Origin: an uncultured Pelagibacteraceae bacterium
GTDB lineage: Bacteria > Pseudomonadota > Alphaproteobacteria > Pelagibacterales > Pelagibacteraceae
Assembly (NCBI GenBank): GCA_902531765.1
Contig: CACAFC010000009.1
Coordinates: 1 to 52,665, forward strand
Reading direction: 5' to 3'
Length of the DNA: 52,665 nt
Part shown: positions 1 through 7,935 of the stretch, piece by piece
How positions within the stretch are numbered: the stretch's first letter is position 1
Layout: every line of letters starts with the position of its first letter
Translations under genes and position numbers: made by a program
Notes under the pieces: generated by a model
Told to the model about the DNA's origin: nothing
Database searches by the model: none
The model's input: only the letters and a program-made list of their open reading frames with translations

Positions 1-431
1 CCGTTAATAAAAAGGGCAAAAGCGGTATTATAAAAATAGTTAAAAAATACTGATCCAAAAATTGAATATAAAATTGAATAAAAAATATTTTCAATTATTA
101 AAAAAAAATCTTTTTTTACAATAATATTTATACCAGTAAAAATTAGAGTTAATGAAATTAAATAAGAGATTAAACCGATTGATTGAAAAAAAATATCAGA
201 AATGTAACTTCCCCTAAAACCCAAAAGATTTCTGATTTCTGTATTGTCAGGAAATATAAAATTCGGATCCTCTGGAGAATATGAAACTAAGGAGATAAAC
301 AAAAAGATACCAGTAGATAATATTAGCAAACCAAATATTTCTGTTAACCTTTTAGCAATAAAAAGAAGAGTTATATTAACAATTTTTTTTAAGTTCATAT
401 TAAGTGAATCAAATTTATCACTTTGTATCAT
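1..431 (-). CDS. ftsK: DNA translocase FtsK, N-terminal membrane part (partial, cut by window edge)
   Basis: FtsK is a septal DNA pump that moves chromosomes during division; only its N-terminal membrane anchor lies here and the ATPase motor is outside the window. Reading the minus strand gives a basic start, a hydrophobic segment, then the loop SYSPEDPNF followed by GFRGSYISD and at least two more membrane segments, which matches the four-helix FtsK anchor. The start is uncertain: ATG at 431 (MIQSDKFDSLN...) or ATG at 398 (MNLKKIVN...); neither has a clear ribosome site. It is divergent from the UbiH-like gene with only about 30 bp between the starts. Confidence 0.8.
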   Translation of the reverse strand, partial: MIQSDKFDSLNMNLKKIVNITLLFIAKRLTEIFGLLILSTGIFLFISLVSYSPEDPNFIFPDNTEIRNLLGFRGSYISDIFFQSIGLISYLISLTLIFTGINIIVKKDFFLIIENIFYSILYSIFGSVFFNYFYNTAFALFIN

Positions 432-461
432 CTAATTTTTCTTGTTAAAATTAAATTTATT

Positions 462-1544
462 ATGAAAGTATGTATATTAGGTGATAACCTTACAGGCTTA
501 GCTTTAGCAAAAGCCTTAGTTAAAAAAGAGATATTTGTTGATTTATTTTATAAGAAAAAAAACACTAAAATAGATACTACTCGTACAATCGGAATTTCAA
601 AATCAAATATTGATTATTTTAATAGGGAAATATCAAATATTAAAAAAATGTTGTGGCCAATCAAAAAAATAAAAATTTTTACAGAAAACTCTAATGACGA
701 AGAAATTTTAAAATTTGAGGATCAAAAAGACAGTCTTTTTTCAATCTTGCAGAATCAAAAAATATTTAATCAATTAATTATCGAACTTAAAAAGAGTAAA
801 TTTTTCAAATTCAAAAAAAGTATAAAATATAGAAAATCTGATAATTTAAGTTACGATTTAATAATTAATTGTGATATTGGAAATGAAATAACAAAAAAAT
901 ATTTTTCAAAAAAATTTGAAAAGAAATACAATAGCATTGCATTCACAACAATTATAGATCACTTAAAATTATCATCTAATAATGAAGCAACACAGATTTT
1001 TACCAATGATGGTCCGATAGCATTTTTGCCAATATCAAATGACAAAACTTCAATCGTTTATTCTGCAAGAATAAAAAAAAATAAAACAGAATTAGAAATT
1101 AATAAAATGATTAATAAATTTAATCCAAAATATAAAATAAAGAAAATTCATAAGATTTCAAAATTTGAATTAAAATCAATAAATTTAAGGGAATATTATA
1201 AAGATAACATTTTAGCTTTTGGTGATTTGTTGCATAAACTTCATCCTTTAGCTGGTCAAGGTTTTAATATGTCAATTAGAGATATAAAAGAATTTTTAAA
1301 AATAATTGATTACAAAATAAAACTTGGTTTACCTATAGATCAAAGTGTATGTGTTGAATTTCAGGATAACGTAAAAAGTAAAAATTTTGTTTTTTCAGAA
1401 GGAATTAATTTTATCTATGAATATTTTAATTCTGAAAATAAGATTGGAGATGATTTAATTGACTCAACTGCTAAATTAATTGGACGAAATAAAATATTAA
1501 ATAAATTTTTTAAAAATATCGCAGATAGGGGTTTACAAAATTAA
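462..1544 (+). CDS. FAD-dependent hydroxylase, UbiH/UbiF/VisC family
   Basis: Aromatic-ring hydroxylase likely acting in ubiquinone synthesis. The N-terminus carries a Rossmann-type dinucleotide motif (GDNLTGLALAKAL, residues 7-19) with RTIGIS at 41-46. A late FAD-contact motif, FGDLLHKLHPLAGQGFN, sits near residues 253-269, as in UbiH/COQ6 proteins, with DGPIAFLP at 183-190. Length 360 aa is slightly short for the family (about 390-400). The ATG at 462 is chosen because an upstream in-frame ATG at 423 would add 13 residues before the beta strand of the FAD fold and would run into the ftsK start region. Which ring position it hydroxylates cannot be told from sequence alone. Confidence 0.8.
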   Translation: MKVCILGDNLTGLALAKALVKKEIFVDLFYKKKNTKIDTTRTIGISKSNIDYFNREISNIKKMLWPIKKIKIFTENSNDEEILKFEDQKDSLFSILQNQKIFNQLIIELKKSKFFKFKKSIKYRKSDNLSYDLIINCDIGNEITKKYFSKKFEKKYNSIAFTTIIDHLKLSSNNEATQIFTNDGPIAFLPISNDKTSIVYSARIKKNKTELEINKMINKFNPKYKIKKIHKISKFELKSINLREYYKDNILAFGDLLHKLHPLAGQGFNMSIRDIKEFLKIIDYKIKLGLPIDQSVCVEFQDNVKSKNFVFSEGINFIYEYFNSENKIGDDLIDSTAKLIGRNKILNKFFKNIADRGLQN

Positions 1545-1545
1545 T

Positions 1546-2187
1546 TTATTGAAGAGTGGTATTATCAAATTGATCGTAAGTATAAGTATTTAAAATTTCA
1601 GAAATTTTTGTTTTTCTAATTTCCAAATTTTTAGCCTCTAATAAAACTTGTTTTTCCTCCAAACTAAAAGGTGATGTCATTGCTAGAGCATTTATTGTTT
1701 CGTCTAAACTTTGTTTTTCTAGAGCTTTCCAATTAATGATAAACCCTCTTTTTTCAAATAAAGTTTTTAAATCTTTAAAAATAAGTTCCAAATCAGAAAA
1801 TTTTAAATTTTCTTTTTTTTCTTCTAAATCATCTAAAAAATTCTCAAAATTTATCTCAAATTCTCTATATTTTTTATTTGAATCCATTTCTTTTCTGATT
1901 TCAAATCTAATTACACCCTTTAGGTCAATTAAATATCTTCCATCATCAGCTTCTTTGAAACTTGTAATTTTACCTAAACAACCAACTTTATGAAGCGAAG
2001 GTAATTTATTATCATCAAAATGCTTTGTGATTTTTGGTTGAACCATGCCTATAAACTTATCTGTTTTCATACTATCATTGACCATATCAATATATCTTGG
2101 CTCAAAAATGTTTAAGGGTACTGTAGTTTTAGGAAAAATTATAAAATTACTGAGCGGAAAAACAGGTATAGTTTTTGGAAGTTTCAT
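1546..2187 (-). CDS. LON N-terminal substrate-binding domain protein
   Basis: Stand-alone LON substrate-binding domain of 213 aa with no AAA ATPase or protease domain. The opening IPVFPLSNFIIFPKTTVPLN followed by IFEPRYIDMV is the family signature, and GCLGKITSF near residue 70 belongs to the same beta-rich fold. Such proteins are common in alphaproteobacteria; their exact role is not established, and a part in protein quality control is inference. The gene ends 2 bp from the stop of the convergent UbiH-like gene, and its start faces the sulfotransferase 50 bp away. Confidence 0.85.
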   Translation of the reverse strand: MKLPKTIPVFPLSNFIIFPKTTVPLNIFEPRYIDMVNDSMKTDKFIGMVQPKITKHFDDNKLPSLHKVGCLGKITSFKEADDGRYLIDLKGVIRFEIRKEMDSNKKYREFEINFENFLDDLEEKKENLKFSDLELIFKDLKTLFEKRGFIINWKALEKQSLDETINALAMTSPFSLEEKQVLLEAKNLEIRKTKISEILNTYTYDQFDNTTLQ

Positions 2188-2237
2188 AATTTATTAAATA
2201 TATACTAATAATATAAAAATAATTTAAAGATAAAAAT

Positions 2238-3089
2238 ATGATAATTTGGCTCGCTTCTTATCCTAAAAATGGAAACACATGGTTAAGATCGTTGATAAGT
2301 GCTTATTATTATACAAAAGACGGCATTTTTCTTGGTGATAATCATTTAAAGAATGTTCAACAGTTTCCTGTAAAAAAATATTTAGAAAGTTTTGATTATG
2401 ATTTATCAATACCAGGAGATACTTCGAGATTATGGGTCTTAGCGCAAAAAAAAATTAATGAAGACCGAAAGATAAAATTTTTCAAGACACATAATGCTTT
2501 AGTGAAATTGGGAAATAATGATTTTACAAATCGAGCTAATTCACTTGGTGGAATTTACATAGTAAGAGATCCTAGAAATGTTTTAGACTCCATGTCCAGA
2601 CATTTTCAAATCGATCATGATAAAGCTTTAGAGGTAATGCAAGATAAAAAAAACTTTACTTATGACTTTAAAAAGAAAAAGGATTATAGCGATTATCAAT
2701 TTATAAGTTCCTGGGAATTAAATTATCAATCTTGGAAAAATAACAACTTATTACCAATAAAATTTTTAAAATATGAAGATTTATTGTCGGAAACTTTTTT
2801 TGTATTTAAAGAGATAATAGAATTTATTAATAAACTAACAAATAATAAAAATGGATTTAGTAGGGAAAAAGCTAAAAACGCTGTTAACACCACTTCTTTT
2901 GAAAATTTAAAAAAAATAGAGGAATTAAACGGGTTTAGTGAGTCCATCATCTCACGAGAAGAAAAAAAAAAGATACCTTTTTTCCATTTAGGACCAAAGA
3001 ATAATTGGCAAAAAAACTTTGATAAAGAATTTGTTGGGAAATTAAATAATATTTTTAAAAAGAATTTAATTGAGTTAGGTTATAAATAA
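2238..3089 (+). CDS. Sulfotransferase domain protein
   Basis: Predicted cytosolic enzyme that transfers sulfate from PAPS to an unknown acceptor. The 5'-phosphosulfate loop is visible as YPKNGNTW (residues 8-15), KTHN follows at 83-86, and the 3'-phosphate site RDPRNVLDS is at 110-118; these are the three expected PAPS-binding landmarks. Length 283 aa fits a complete single-domain enzyme. It stands alone between a LON-domain gene and a tRNA gene, so no neighbour suggests the acceptor. Surface polysaccharide or lipid sulfation are possibilities only. Placement beside a tRNA is compatible with gain by transfer, but base composition is not visibly different from its surroundings. Confidence 0.8.
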   Translation: MIIWLASYPKNGNTWLRSLISAYYYTKDGIFLGDNHLKNVQQFPVKKYLESFDYDLSIPGDTSRLWVLAQKKINEDRKIKFFKTHNALVKLGNNDFTNRANSLGGIYIVRDPRNVLDSMSRHFQIDHDKALEVMQDKKNFTYDFKKKKDYSDYQFISSWELNYQSWKNNNLLPIKFLKYEDLLSETFFVFKEIIEFINKLTNNKNGFSREKAKNAVNTTSFENLKKIEELNGFSESIISREEKKKIPFFHLGPKNNWQKNFDKEFVGKLNNIFKKNLIELGYK

Positions 3090-3147
3090 CTAAATTTTTG
3101 GAACCCGATCTTATAAAAATTGTGTTTTTTATTTTTTCAAAAGCATT

Positions 3148-3177
3148 TTGGTCTCTCTGAGGGACGCAGTTGGTCTC
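3148..3177 (+). repeat. Direct repeat TTGGTCTC flanking a complementary GGGAC
   Basis: TTGGTCTC occurs at 3148-3155 and again at 3170-3177. Between them GGGAC (3161-3165) can pair, with one G-U wobble, with GTCTC of either copy, giving two mutually exclusive short hairpins. It lies in the 154-bp gap before the tRNA-Gly promoter. No T-run follows, so it is not a standard terminator. Function is unknown. Confidence 0.4.
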
Positions 3178-3201
3178 AAATTTAGTAAATTTTCTTATTG
3201 C

Positions 3202-3230
3202 TTGAATTTCCTAAAACCACTAACTATAAT
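3202..3230 (+). promoter_or_regulatory. Sigma70-type promoter of tRNA-Gly
   Basis: TTGAAT (3202-3207) and a perfect TATAAT (3225-3230) are separated by 17 bp. A start about 7 nt downstream would begin transcription just before the tRNA at 3244. This is the best sigma70 match seen in the window. Confidence 0.75.
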
Positions 3231-3243
3231 GTTTTCTAAATAA

Positions 3244-3318
3244 GCGGGCATAGCTCAGTGGTAGAGCGTCTCGTTGCCAACGAGAAGGTCGAGGGTTCGA
3301 CCCCCTTTGCCCGCTCCA
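3244..3318 (+). tRNA. tRNA-Gly (anticodon GCC)
   Basis: Full cloverleaf: acceptor strands GCGGGCA (3244-3250) and TGCCCGC (3308-3314) pair. The D arm contains AGCTCAGTGGTAGAGC. The anticodon stem TCTCG/CGAGA encloses the 7-nt loop TTGCCAA with anticodon GCC at 3276-3278. The T arm carries GGTTCGA. Discriminator T is followed by an encoded CCA (3316-3318). A consensus promoter lies immediately upstream, and the phhB start codon follows 7 bp after the CCA end. Confidence 0.97.
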
Positions 3319-3325
3319 TTAATTT

Positions 3326-3670
3326 ATGAATGATTTGTTAGAAAAAAAATGTGTCCCTTGTGAGGGAGGAGTTAAAGCTTTTGATATTTCTGAAATTCAT
3401 AAATATCAAAAAAAAGTTGATGGCTGGGAGATTATCCAAAACGATAAAAAAGTTTATCTTTTAGAGAAAAAATTTGAATTCAAAAATTTTTTAGAAAGTC
3501 AAAAATTTGTCAATGAAGTTGGAAAAGTCTCTGAGGAAGAAGGTCATCATCCAGATATTATTTTTGGATGGGGTTATGCTAAGATTAATATCACAACTCA
3601 TGCCATAGAGGGTTTATCTGAAAACGATTTTATATTAGCTGCTAAAATTGATAATATAACTAATGCCTAA
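3326..3670 (+). CDS. phhB: 4a-hydroxytetrahydrobiopterin dehydratase
   Basis: Pterin-4a-carbinolamine dehydratase, which recycles the pterin cofactor of aromatic amino acid hydroxylases; in bacteria without such a hydroxylase the role is less clear. The active-site motif EEEGHHPDI (residues 70-78, His74 and His75) and the later THAIEGLSENDF (91-102) are both present, as is the early GWEI. The 114 aa length is normal. Its last 11 bases overlap the end of convergent purH. It follows the tRNA-Gly within 8 bp and could be co-transcribed with it; no hydroxylase gene is seen in the window. Confidence 0.9.
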   Translation: MNDLLEKKCVPCEGGVKAFDISEIHKYQKKVDGWEIIQNDKKVYLLEKKFEFKNFLESQKFVNEVGKVSEEEGHHPDIIFGWGYAKINITTHAIEGLSENDFILAAKIDNITNA

Positions 3671-5195
3671 AATGACGGGTTTTTGAAAAAACCAAAACAG
3701 TATTCGTCTCGTTTGCAAATTTTATAATTTCTTTATCTCTTATTGATCCAGCAGGCTGAACTATTGCACTAGCTCCTGACTGAACTAATTTTTCTATTCC
3801 GTCAACAAATGGAAAAAAAGCATCTGATGCAGCTACTATTTCATTTTTGATTTTTGAAAACTTATTCATTTTATTTATTGCAATCTCACAACTGTCTAAT
3901 CTACTTGGTTGTCCTGAACCAATGCCAATAGTGGATTTATTACTAGCAAGAACAATGGCGTTTGATTTAGTATATCGACAAACATTAAATGCAAACATTA
4001 AATTATCAAGCTGTGATTTACTTGGTTGTCTTTTTGAAACAATTCTAAAATCTTTCTTTGAAAAAATCCTTTTATCTTCTGATTGCATAAGTGTAAAATT
4101 ATCTAAAGAGTTGAATTTCCATACTTCACTGAATGAAATTTTTGAGGAGTCTATCAGCCTAAGATTTTTTTTTGATTTTAATATTTTAAAAGCTTTTTTA
4201 TCAAACCCATTGGCCACAACTACTTCAAGAAAAATTTTATTTAACATTAATGCGAGTTTTTGAGTGACCTTATAGTTACACGAAACAATACCACCAAATG
4301 CACTTATTGGATCGGTCTTTAAGGCAGATTTATAACTATCTAAATTATTTTTCAAAGCTGAGACACCACAAGGATTTCCATGTTTAACAATAACAGTACC
4401 GATGTTTTTTGGTAATGATTTTGAAATAGTAATTGCAGCCAAGATATCATTATAATTATTATAACTTAAAGTTTTTCCATGTATTTGCTCTAATTTATTT
4501 TTTTTATTTTGAGAATAGAAAGCACCTAATTGATGAGGATTTTCTCCATATCTAAGATTTTCTATTAAATTAGTGTAAAGAATTTTTCTTTTAGGGAAAT
4601 TTATATTGTTAAATTTATTGAAATAATTTGAAATTACGGCATCATAATAGGCGGTCTCGCTAAAAGCTAACCTAGACATTTTTTCTCTAAATTTTAAAGA
4701 AGTACTACCTTTGTTTTTTTTTAACTCATTTATAAGTTCTGAATACTGATCGGTAGAAGTTATTACAGTTACATCATTATAATTTTTGGCAGCAGCTCTG
4801 ACCATAGTTGGTCCACCAACATCAATATTTTCTACTATTTTTGAATGGTTTTTTGTTTGTTCAATTGTTTTTTCAAATGGATAGAAATTAACTATTACTA
4901 AATCAATATTCTCAAAATTATTTTCTTTAATATCATTAGAGTGAGATTTGCTACTTCTTTTGTTTAAAATTCCAGCATGTATTTTTGGGTGTAAAGTTTT
5001 GACTCTTCCATTAAGTATTTCCTTAAACCCTGTAAAATCTGAAACATCCAAACATTTGAATTTAAGTTTCTTAATTGCTTTAAATGTTCCACCAGAACTA
5101 ATTATTTTGATATTATTTCTCCTCAATTCTTGTAATAAAGGCTTAAGATTAGATTTATCAGATAATGATATTAAAGCTGATCTAATTTTTTTCAT
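3660..5195 (-). CDS. purH: Bifunctional AICAR formyltransferase / IMP cyclohydrolase
   Basis: Catalyses the last two steps of IMP synthesis in the cytosol: formylation of AICAR, then ring closure. The N-terminal cyclohydrolase (MGS-like) domain shows SSGGTFKAI (33-41) and GRVKTLHPKIHAGIL (63-77). The C-terminal transformylase shows NLRYGENPHQ (213-222) and the catalytic KHGNPCG loop (271-277). Length 511 aa is full. The start codon overlaps the last base of the upstream heparinase-like gene, suggesting translation from one rpe / heparinase-like / purH transcript. It converges on phhB with an 11-bp overlap. Confidence 0.95.
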   Translation of the reverse strand: MKKIRSALISLSDKSNLKPLLQELRRNNIKIISSGGTFKAIKKLKFKCLDVSDFTGFKEILNGRVKTLHPKIHAGILNKRSSKSHSNDIKENNFENIDLVIVNFYPFEKTIEQTKNHSKIVENIDVGGPTMVRAAAKNYNDVTVITSTDQYSELINELKKNKGSTSLKFREKMSRLAFSETAYYDAVISNYFNKFNNINFPKRKILYTNLIENLRYGENPHQLGAFYSQNKKNKLEQIHGKTLSYNNYNDILAAITISKSLPKNIGTVIVKHGNPCGVSALKNNLDSYKSALKTDPISAFGGIVSCNYKVTQKLALMLNKIFLEVVVANGFDKKAFKILKSKKNLRLIDSSKISFSEVWKFNSLDNFTLMQSEDKRIFSKKDFRIVSKRQPSKSQLDNLMFAFNVCRYTKSNAIVLASNKSTIGIGSGQPSRLDSCEIAINKMNKFSKIKNEIVAASDAFFPFVDGIEKLVQSGASAIVQPAGSIRDKEIIKFANETNTVLVFSKTRHFRH

Positions 5196-6820
5196 TATAT
5201 CTTTTTAATTTTCCATTCAATGTTCTCTTCATTATTATTTAATATTCCAGATACTAAAATATTTTGGTTCTCAATATATGAATTTTTATTACCGAAGTAT
5301 AATCCATTATCAATATTAATTTCATAATTATCACAAGTAAATTTCCAACCCTCATCCTCCAATTCTATTAAAATGGATTTATTATCCTGAGTTTTCATTA
5401 ATTTAATATTTGGTTCTAAATGAAATCGAATATCAAACTTTAAATTATGATTATTTTTTTTTCTAATAATCTTATCATTTCCAACAAATTTCATTTGCTC
5501 AGGAAAAAATTCAATATTTCTCTCATGAATTGATTTAAATTTTTTCAAATATCCGTCATGAGCAGCATTGATTTTCCAATAATTTTTCTCATACACAGAA
5601 TTTCTTTGAGTAATTTTTAAACCTGATTTTAAAATCAACTTATCTTTCTTTTTTGTAAACTTGCATGACGAATTATCGTCAATTATTAATGTACTGTGTA
5701 CGGCTGAAGATTTTGATATTTCATTAAGGTTTTGATTATTTTTTTTGTAATAACCACAATTAGTTATAAGTTTTTTTCCATTTGAAATTATTTCAAATGA
5801 AAGAGCACCCGATTGATAATCATGAGTATACTTGGAATTAGGTGAAGATCCCGCATCCATTGCTAGACAAATTTTTTTGTTTTTTAAGATAATATATCCA
5901 CCATAATCTTTGTTTTCATTTTTAAATTTATAACCAAGTCTTTTAAGATAATTATCTAAATCATAAGTATTAGATTTATTATTCCCATTAAACAAAAGAT
6001 CTGTAGCTATATTTTGTCTTATAAAAGCATAACCTTGTCCAAAGTAATAAATATTTTCTTCTATATGATCTGGAACTTCAACTTGAGCTTCTTTAAACCA
6101 TTCTCTTATAAGAACAAAATATTTTAAAAAAAAAATTAACTGTTTTATGTTTCTTGATCTTGTAAAACCTTGATTATCTATTGAGGAGACAGTAATTTTC
6201 TTTAGAAAACTTAATCCAATCTCTAAATAGTTTTTATTAATTTTGTAACATAGTCCTGTTAGAATTATTGCTGTGCAACCAATTATTTTGTTTTCTAAAT
6301 CTTTAGAGTTTTTTATCTCATTTAATAAATGATTTGTTTGTTTTTGAATCATGTGATCAAATATTGATCTATATTCTTTATCATTATCGTCATAAGTAAG
6401 CTGGTGATTAGATAGACAAGAAATAATACGTTTAGCAGTTATATCAAATTCCCAACTTTCTTTTTTAAAGCGACTATTATTGTTTATCCAATTAGTTATA
6501 ACTTTTTTCACAGAATTTTTTGAGGATTTAAGGTCAAGACTAAACAACCAAAAAAAATTATTTAATTTTTTAAAATCTCTAGATTTAATTTGATCATTCC
6601 AAACTGTCTCTAGTTCAAAATCCTCAATTTTATATTTTTTATTTTGGTATTTGATTATTGATGAAAGTAAGTGAGGACTTGGTTTGTAAATGAATTCATT
6701 ATCAAAAGTTTTAGAGATTTTCTTTTCGTAGAAACTCGAATTTTGGTAAATATTTCTGAATTTTTTTTTTACTATGTATGTAAACTCATTTAAAGTTTCA
6801 AAAAATCCATCTAATAGCAT
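5195..6820 (-). CDS. Heparinase II/III-like protein
   Basis: 541-aa member of the heparinase II/III-like group often found next to purH in alphaproteobacteria. The N-terminal half is helical (about residues 50-260), as in polysaccharide lyases. The C-terminal half carries the family stretch AMDAGSSPNSKYTHDYQSG (about 318-336) followed by LSFEIISNGKKLITNCGYY and SAVHSTLIID. No signal peptide is apparent at MLLDGFFETL, so a cytoplasmic or cell-wall turnover role is more likely than digestion of external polysaccharide; the substrate is unknown. It lies between rpe (1-bp gap) and purH (1-bp overlap). Confidence 0.75.
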   Translation of the reverse strand: MLLDGFFETLNEFTYIVKKKFRNIYQNSSFYEKKISKTFDNEFIYKPSPHLLSSIIKYQNKKYKIEDFELETVWNDQIKSRDFKKLNNFFWLFSLDLKSSKNSVKKVITNWINNNSRFKKESWEFDITAKRIISCLSNHQLTYDDNDKEYRSIFDHMIQKQTNHLLNEIKNSKDLENKIIGCTAIILTGLCYKINKNYLEIGLSFLKKITVSSIDNQGFTRSRNIKQLIFFLKYFVLIREWFKEAQVEVPDHIEENIYYFGQGYAFIRQNIATDLLFNGNNKSNTYDLDNYLKRLGYKFKNENKDYGGYIILKNKKICLAMDAGSSPNSKYTHDYQSGALSFEIISNGKKLITNCGYYKKNNQNLNEISKSSAVHSTLIIDDNSSCKFTKKKDKLILKSGLKITQRNSVYEKNYWKINAAHDGYLKKFKSIHERNIEFFPEQMKFVGNDKIIRKKNNHNLKFDIRFHLEPNIKLMKTQDNKSILIELEDEGWKFTCDNYEINIDNGLYFGNKNSYIENQNILVSGILNNNEENIEWKIKKI

Positions 6821-6821
6821 T

Positions 6822-7481
6822 CTACACTTCTTTAAGTGTTTCTATATTTTTTTTAATGTTTCCGTTGTTTTCTTTAAATATTGTAGTTCCTGACACAAGA
6901 ATATTTGCCCCTGCACATATTACATCCTTTGAATTTGAAAAATTTATCCCACCATCCACTTCAATATCGTACTTATAATTCTTATCATCTTTAAGTTTTT
7001 TTAATAATTCAATTTTTTTAATAACATCAGGAATAAATTTCTGTCCTCCAAAACCTGGATGTACACTCATGACTAAAACTAAATCTACATTTTCTAATTC
7101 ATTTTCAATTATGTTGACTTCAGTATTTGGATTAAGTGAAATACCAACTTTTTTTTTGAAACTTTTAATATGTTTTATTGAATCTGCTAAATTATCAGTT
7201 GCCTCAGGGTGGATAGTAATTATATCAGCTCCCGCATCTGCAAAATCCTTTATATATTTGTGAACAGGTGAAATCATCAAATGCACATCAAATGTTAATT
7301 CTGAATGTTTTCTAAGAGTCTTAATAACCGGAGGCCCAATAGTTAAATTAGGAACGAAGTGACCATCCATTACATCGACATGTATCATATCTGCCCCTGC
7401 ATCCTCGAGTCTTTTAATCTCATTCCCTAACTGACTAAAGTCAGCAGATAATATTGAAGGGGAAATTTGTATTTTTTTCAT
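6822..7481 (-). CDS. rpe: Ribulose-phosphate 3-epimerase
   Basis: Interconverts ribulose-5-phosphate and xylulose-5-phosphate in the pentose phosphate pathway. The TIM-barrel signatures are all present: HVDVMDGHFVPN (34-45, metal and catalytic Asp), DVHLMI (65-70), SVHPGFGGQ (139-147) and EVDGGIN (174-180, second catalytic Asp). The 219 aa length is typical. It appears to be the first gene of a tight rpe / heparinase-like / purH run on the minus strand. Confidence 0.95.
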   Translation of the reverse strand: MKKIQISPSILSADFSQLGNEIKRLEDAGADMIHVDVMDGHFVPNLTIGPPVIKTLRKHSELTFDVHLMISPVHKYIKDFADAGADIITIHPEATDNLADSIKHIKSFKKKVGISLNPNTEVNIIENELENVDLVLVMSVHPGFGGQKFIPDVIKKIELLKKLKDDKNYKYDIEVDGGINFSNSKDVICAGANILVSGTTIFKENNGNIKKNIETLKEV

Positions 7482-7521
7482 AAGTTATTAAATTAACTAG
7501 TACCAAATTTTAAAATCTAAA

Positions 7522-7866
7522 TTAATTAAAAAATTGATAAATTTGTCTTGAAATCTCACTTTCTAATGGAAATGATAACATACCCATCACAGAGTATCCT
7601 AGAACCCAAGGCATAAAGTAAAACCTAATCATAAAGAAAAACCATGCCACATAAAGAGGCACAATTGGTTGTATTATAAATTTTGGAGTTATAGGTTTAA
7701 AAAGATTAATTAGAGGATTTGTAAATTTAACAAATACTCTCATAAAAAAAAACTGAGAATCTTCTCTTTGAAAAATATTCATTGCCACTCTCCCAATCAA
7801 AGTCCACATGATTACCCCAAGGATATAGTCAATTATATATACTAAGGGATGAAAGTTAGCCGACAT
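7522..7866 (-). CDS. Small membrane protein, YggT-like
   Basis: 114-aa protein with two or three hydrophobic segments. The central stretch TNPLINLFKPITPKFI, followed by a hydrophobic PIVPLYVAWFFFMIRF segment, resembles the NP-(L/I)-xxPxRrfiP core of YggT-family membrane proteins, and the early FxRVFVKFTNPL also fits. A second, clearer YggT protein is encoded at 17092-17382, so this would be a divergent paralogue. It has its own gap on either side and a hairpin terminator of the preceding symporter operon upstream. Function unknown; YggT proteins are linked to membrane and osmotic homeostasis in other bacteria. Confidence 0.5.
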   Translation of the reverse strand: MSANFHPLVYIIDYILGVIMWTLIGRVAMNIFQREDSQFFFMRVFVKFTNPLINLFKPITPKFIIQPIVPLYVAWFFFMIRFYFMPWVLGYSVMGMLSFPLESEISRQIYQFFN

Positions 7867-7897
7867 TAAGAAATTTATATTTGAAAAATATGGAAAT

Positions 7898-7930
7898 TAA
7901 AAGGGGCGAAATTAATCGCCCCTTTAAAAG
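7898..7930 (-). terminator. Hairpin terminator after the symporter operon (possibly bidirectional)
   Basis: AAAGGGGCGA (7900-7909) pairs perfectly with TCGCCCCTTT (7916-7925) around the 6-nt loop AATTAA. Read on the minus strand it sits 10 bp past the symporter stop codon. The flanking A and T tracts give a modest U-tract on either strand. It is one of only two G+C-rich perfect hairpins in the window. Confidence 0.8.
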
Positions 7931-7935
7931 ATTTT

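Noticed and set aside
423-461. Upstream start for the UbiH-like protein at ATG 423
   Set aside because: The extra 13 residues precede the dinucleotide-fold strand and overlap the divergent ftsK start region.
3148-3177. TTGGTCTC pair as a CRISPR or attachment-site repeat
   Set aside because: Only two short copies, spaced 14 bp apart, with no array and no integrase gene nearby; no CRISPR array was seen anywhere in the window.
3847-4263. Long antisense open frames opposite purH, rpe, dctM, ffh and other genes
   Set aside because: Their translations lack motifs and follow from the A+T-rich codon pattern of the sense genes, which have clear families.
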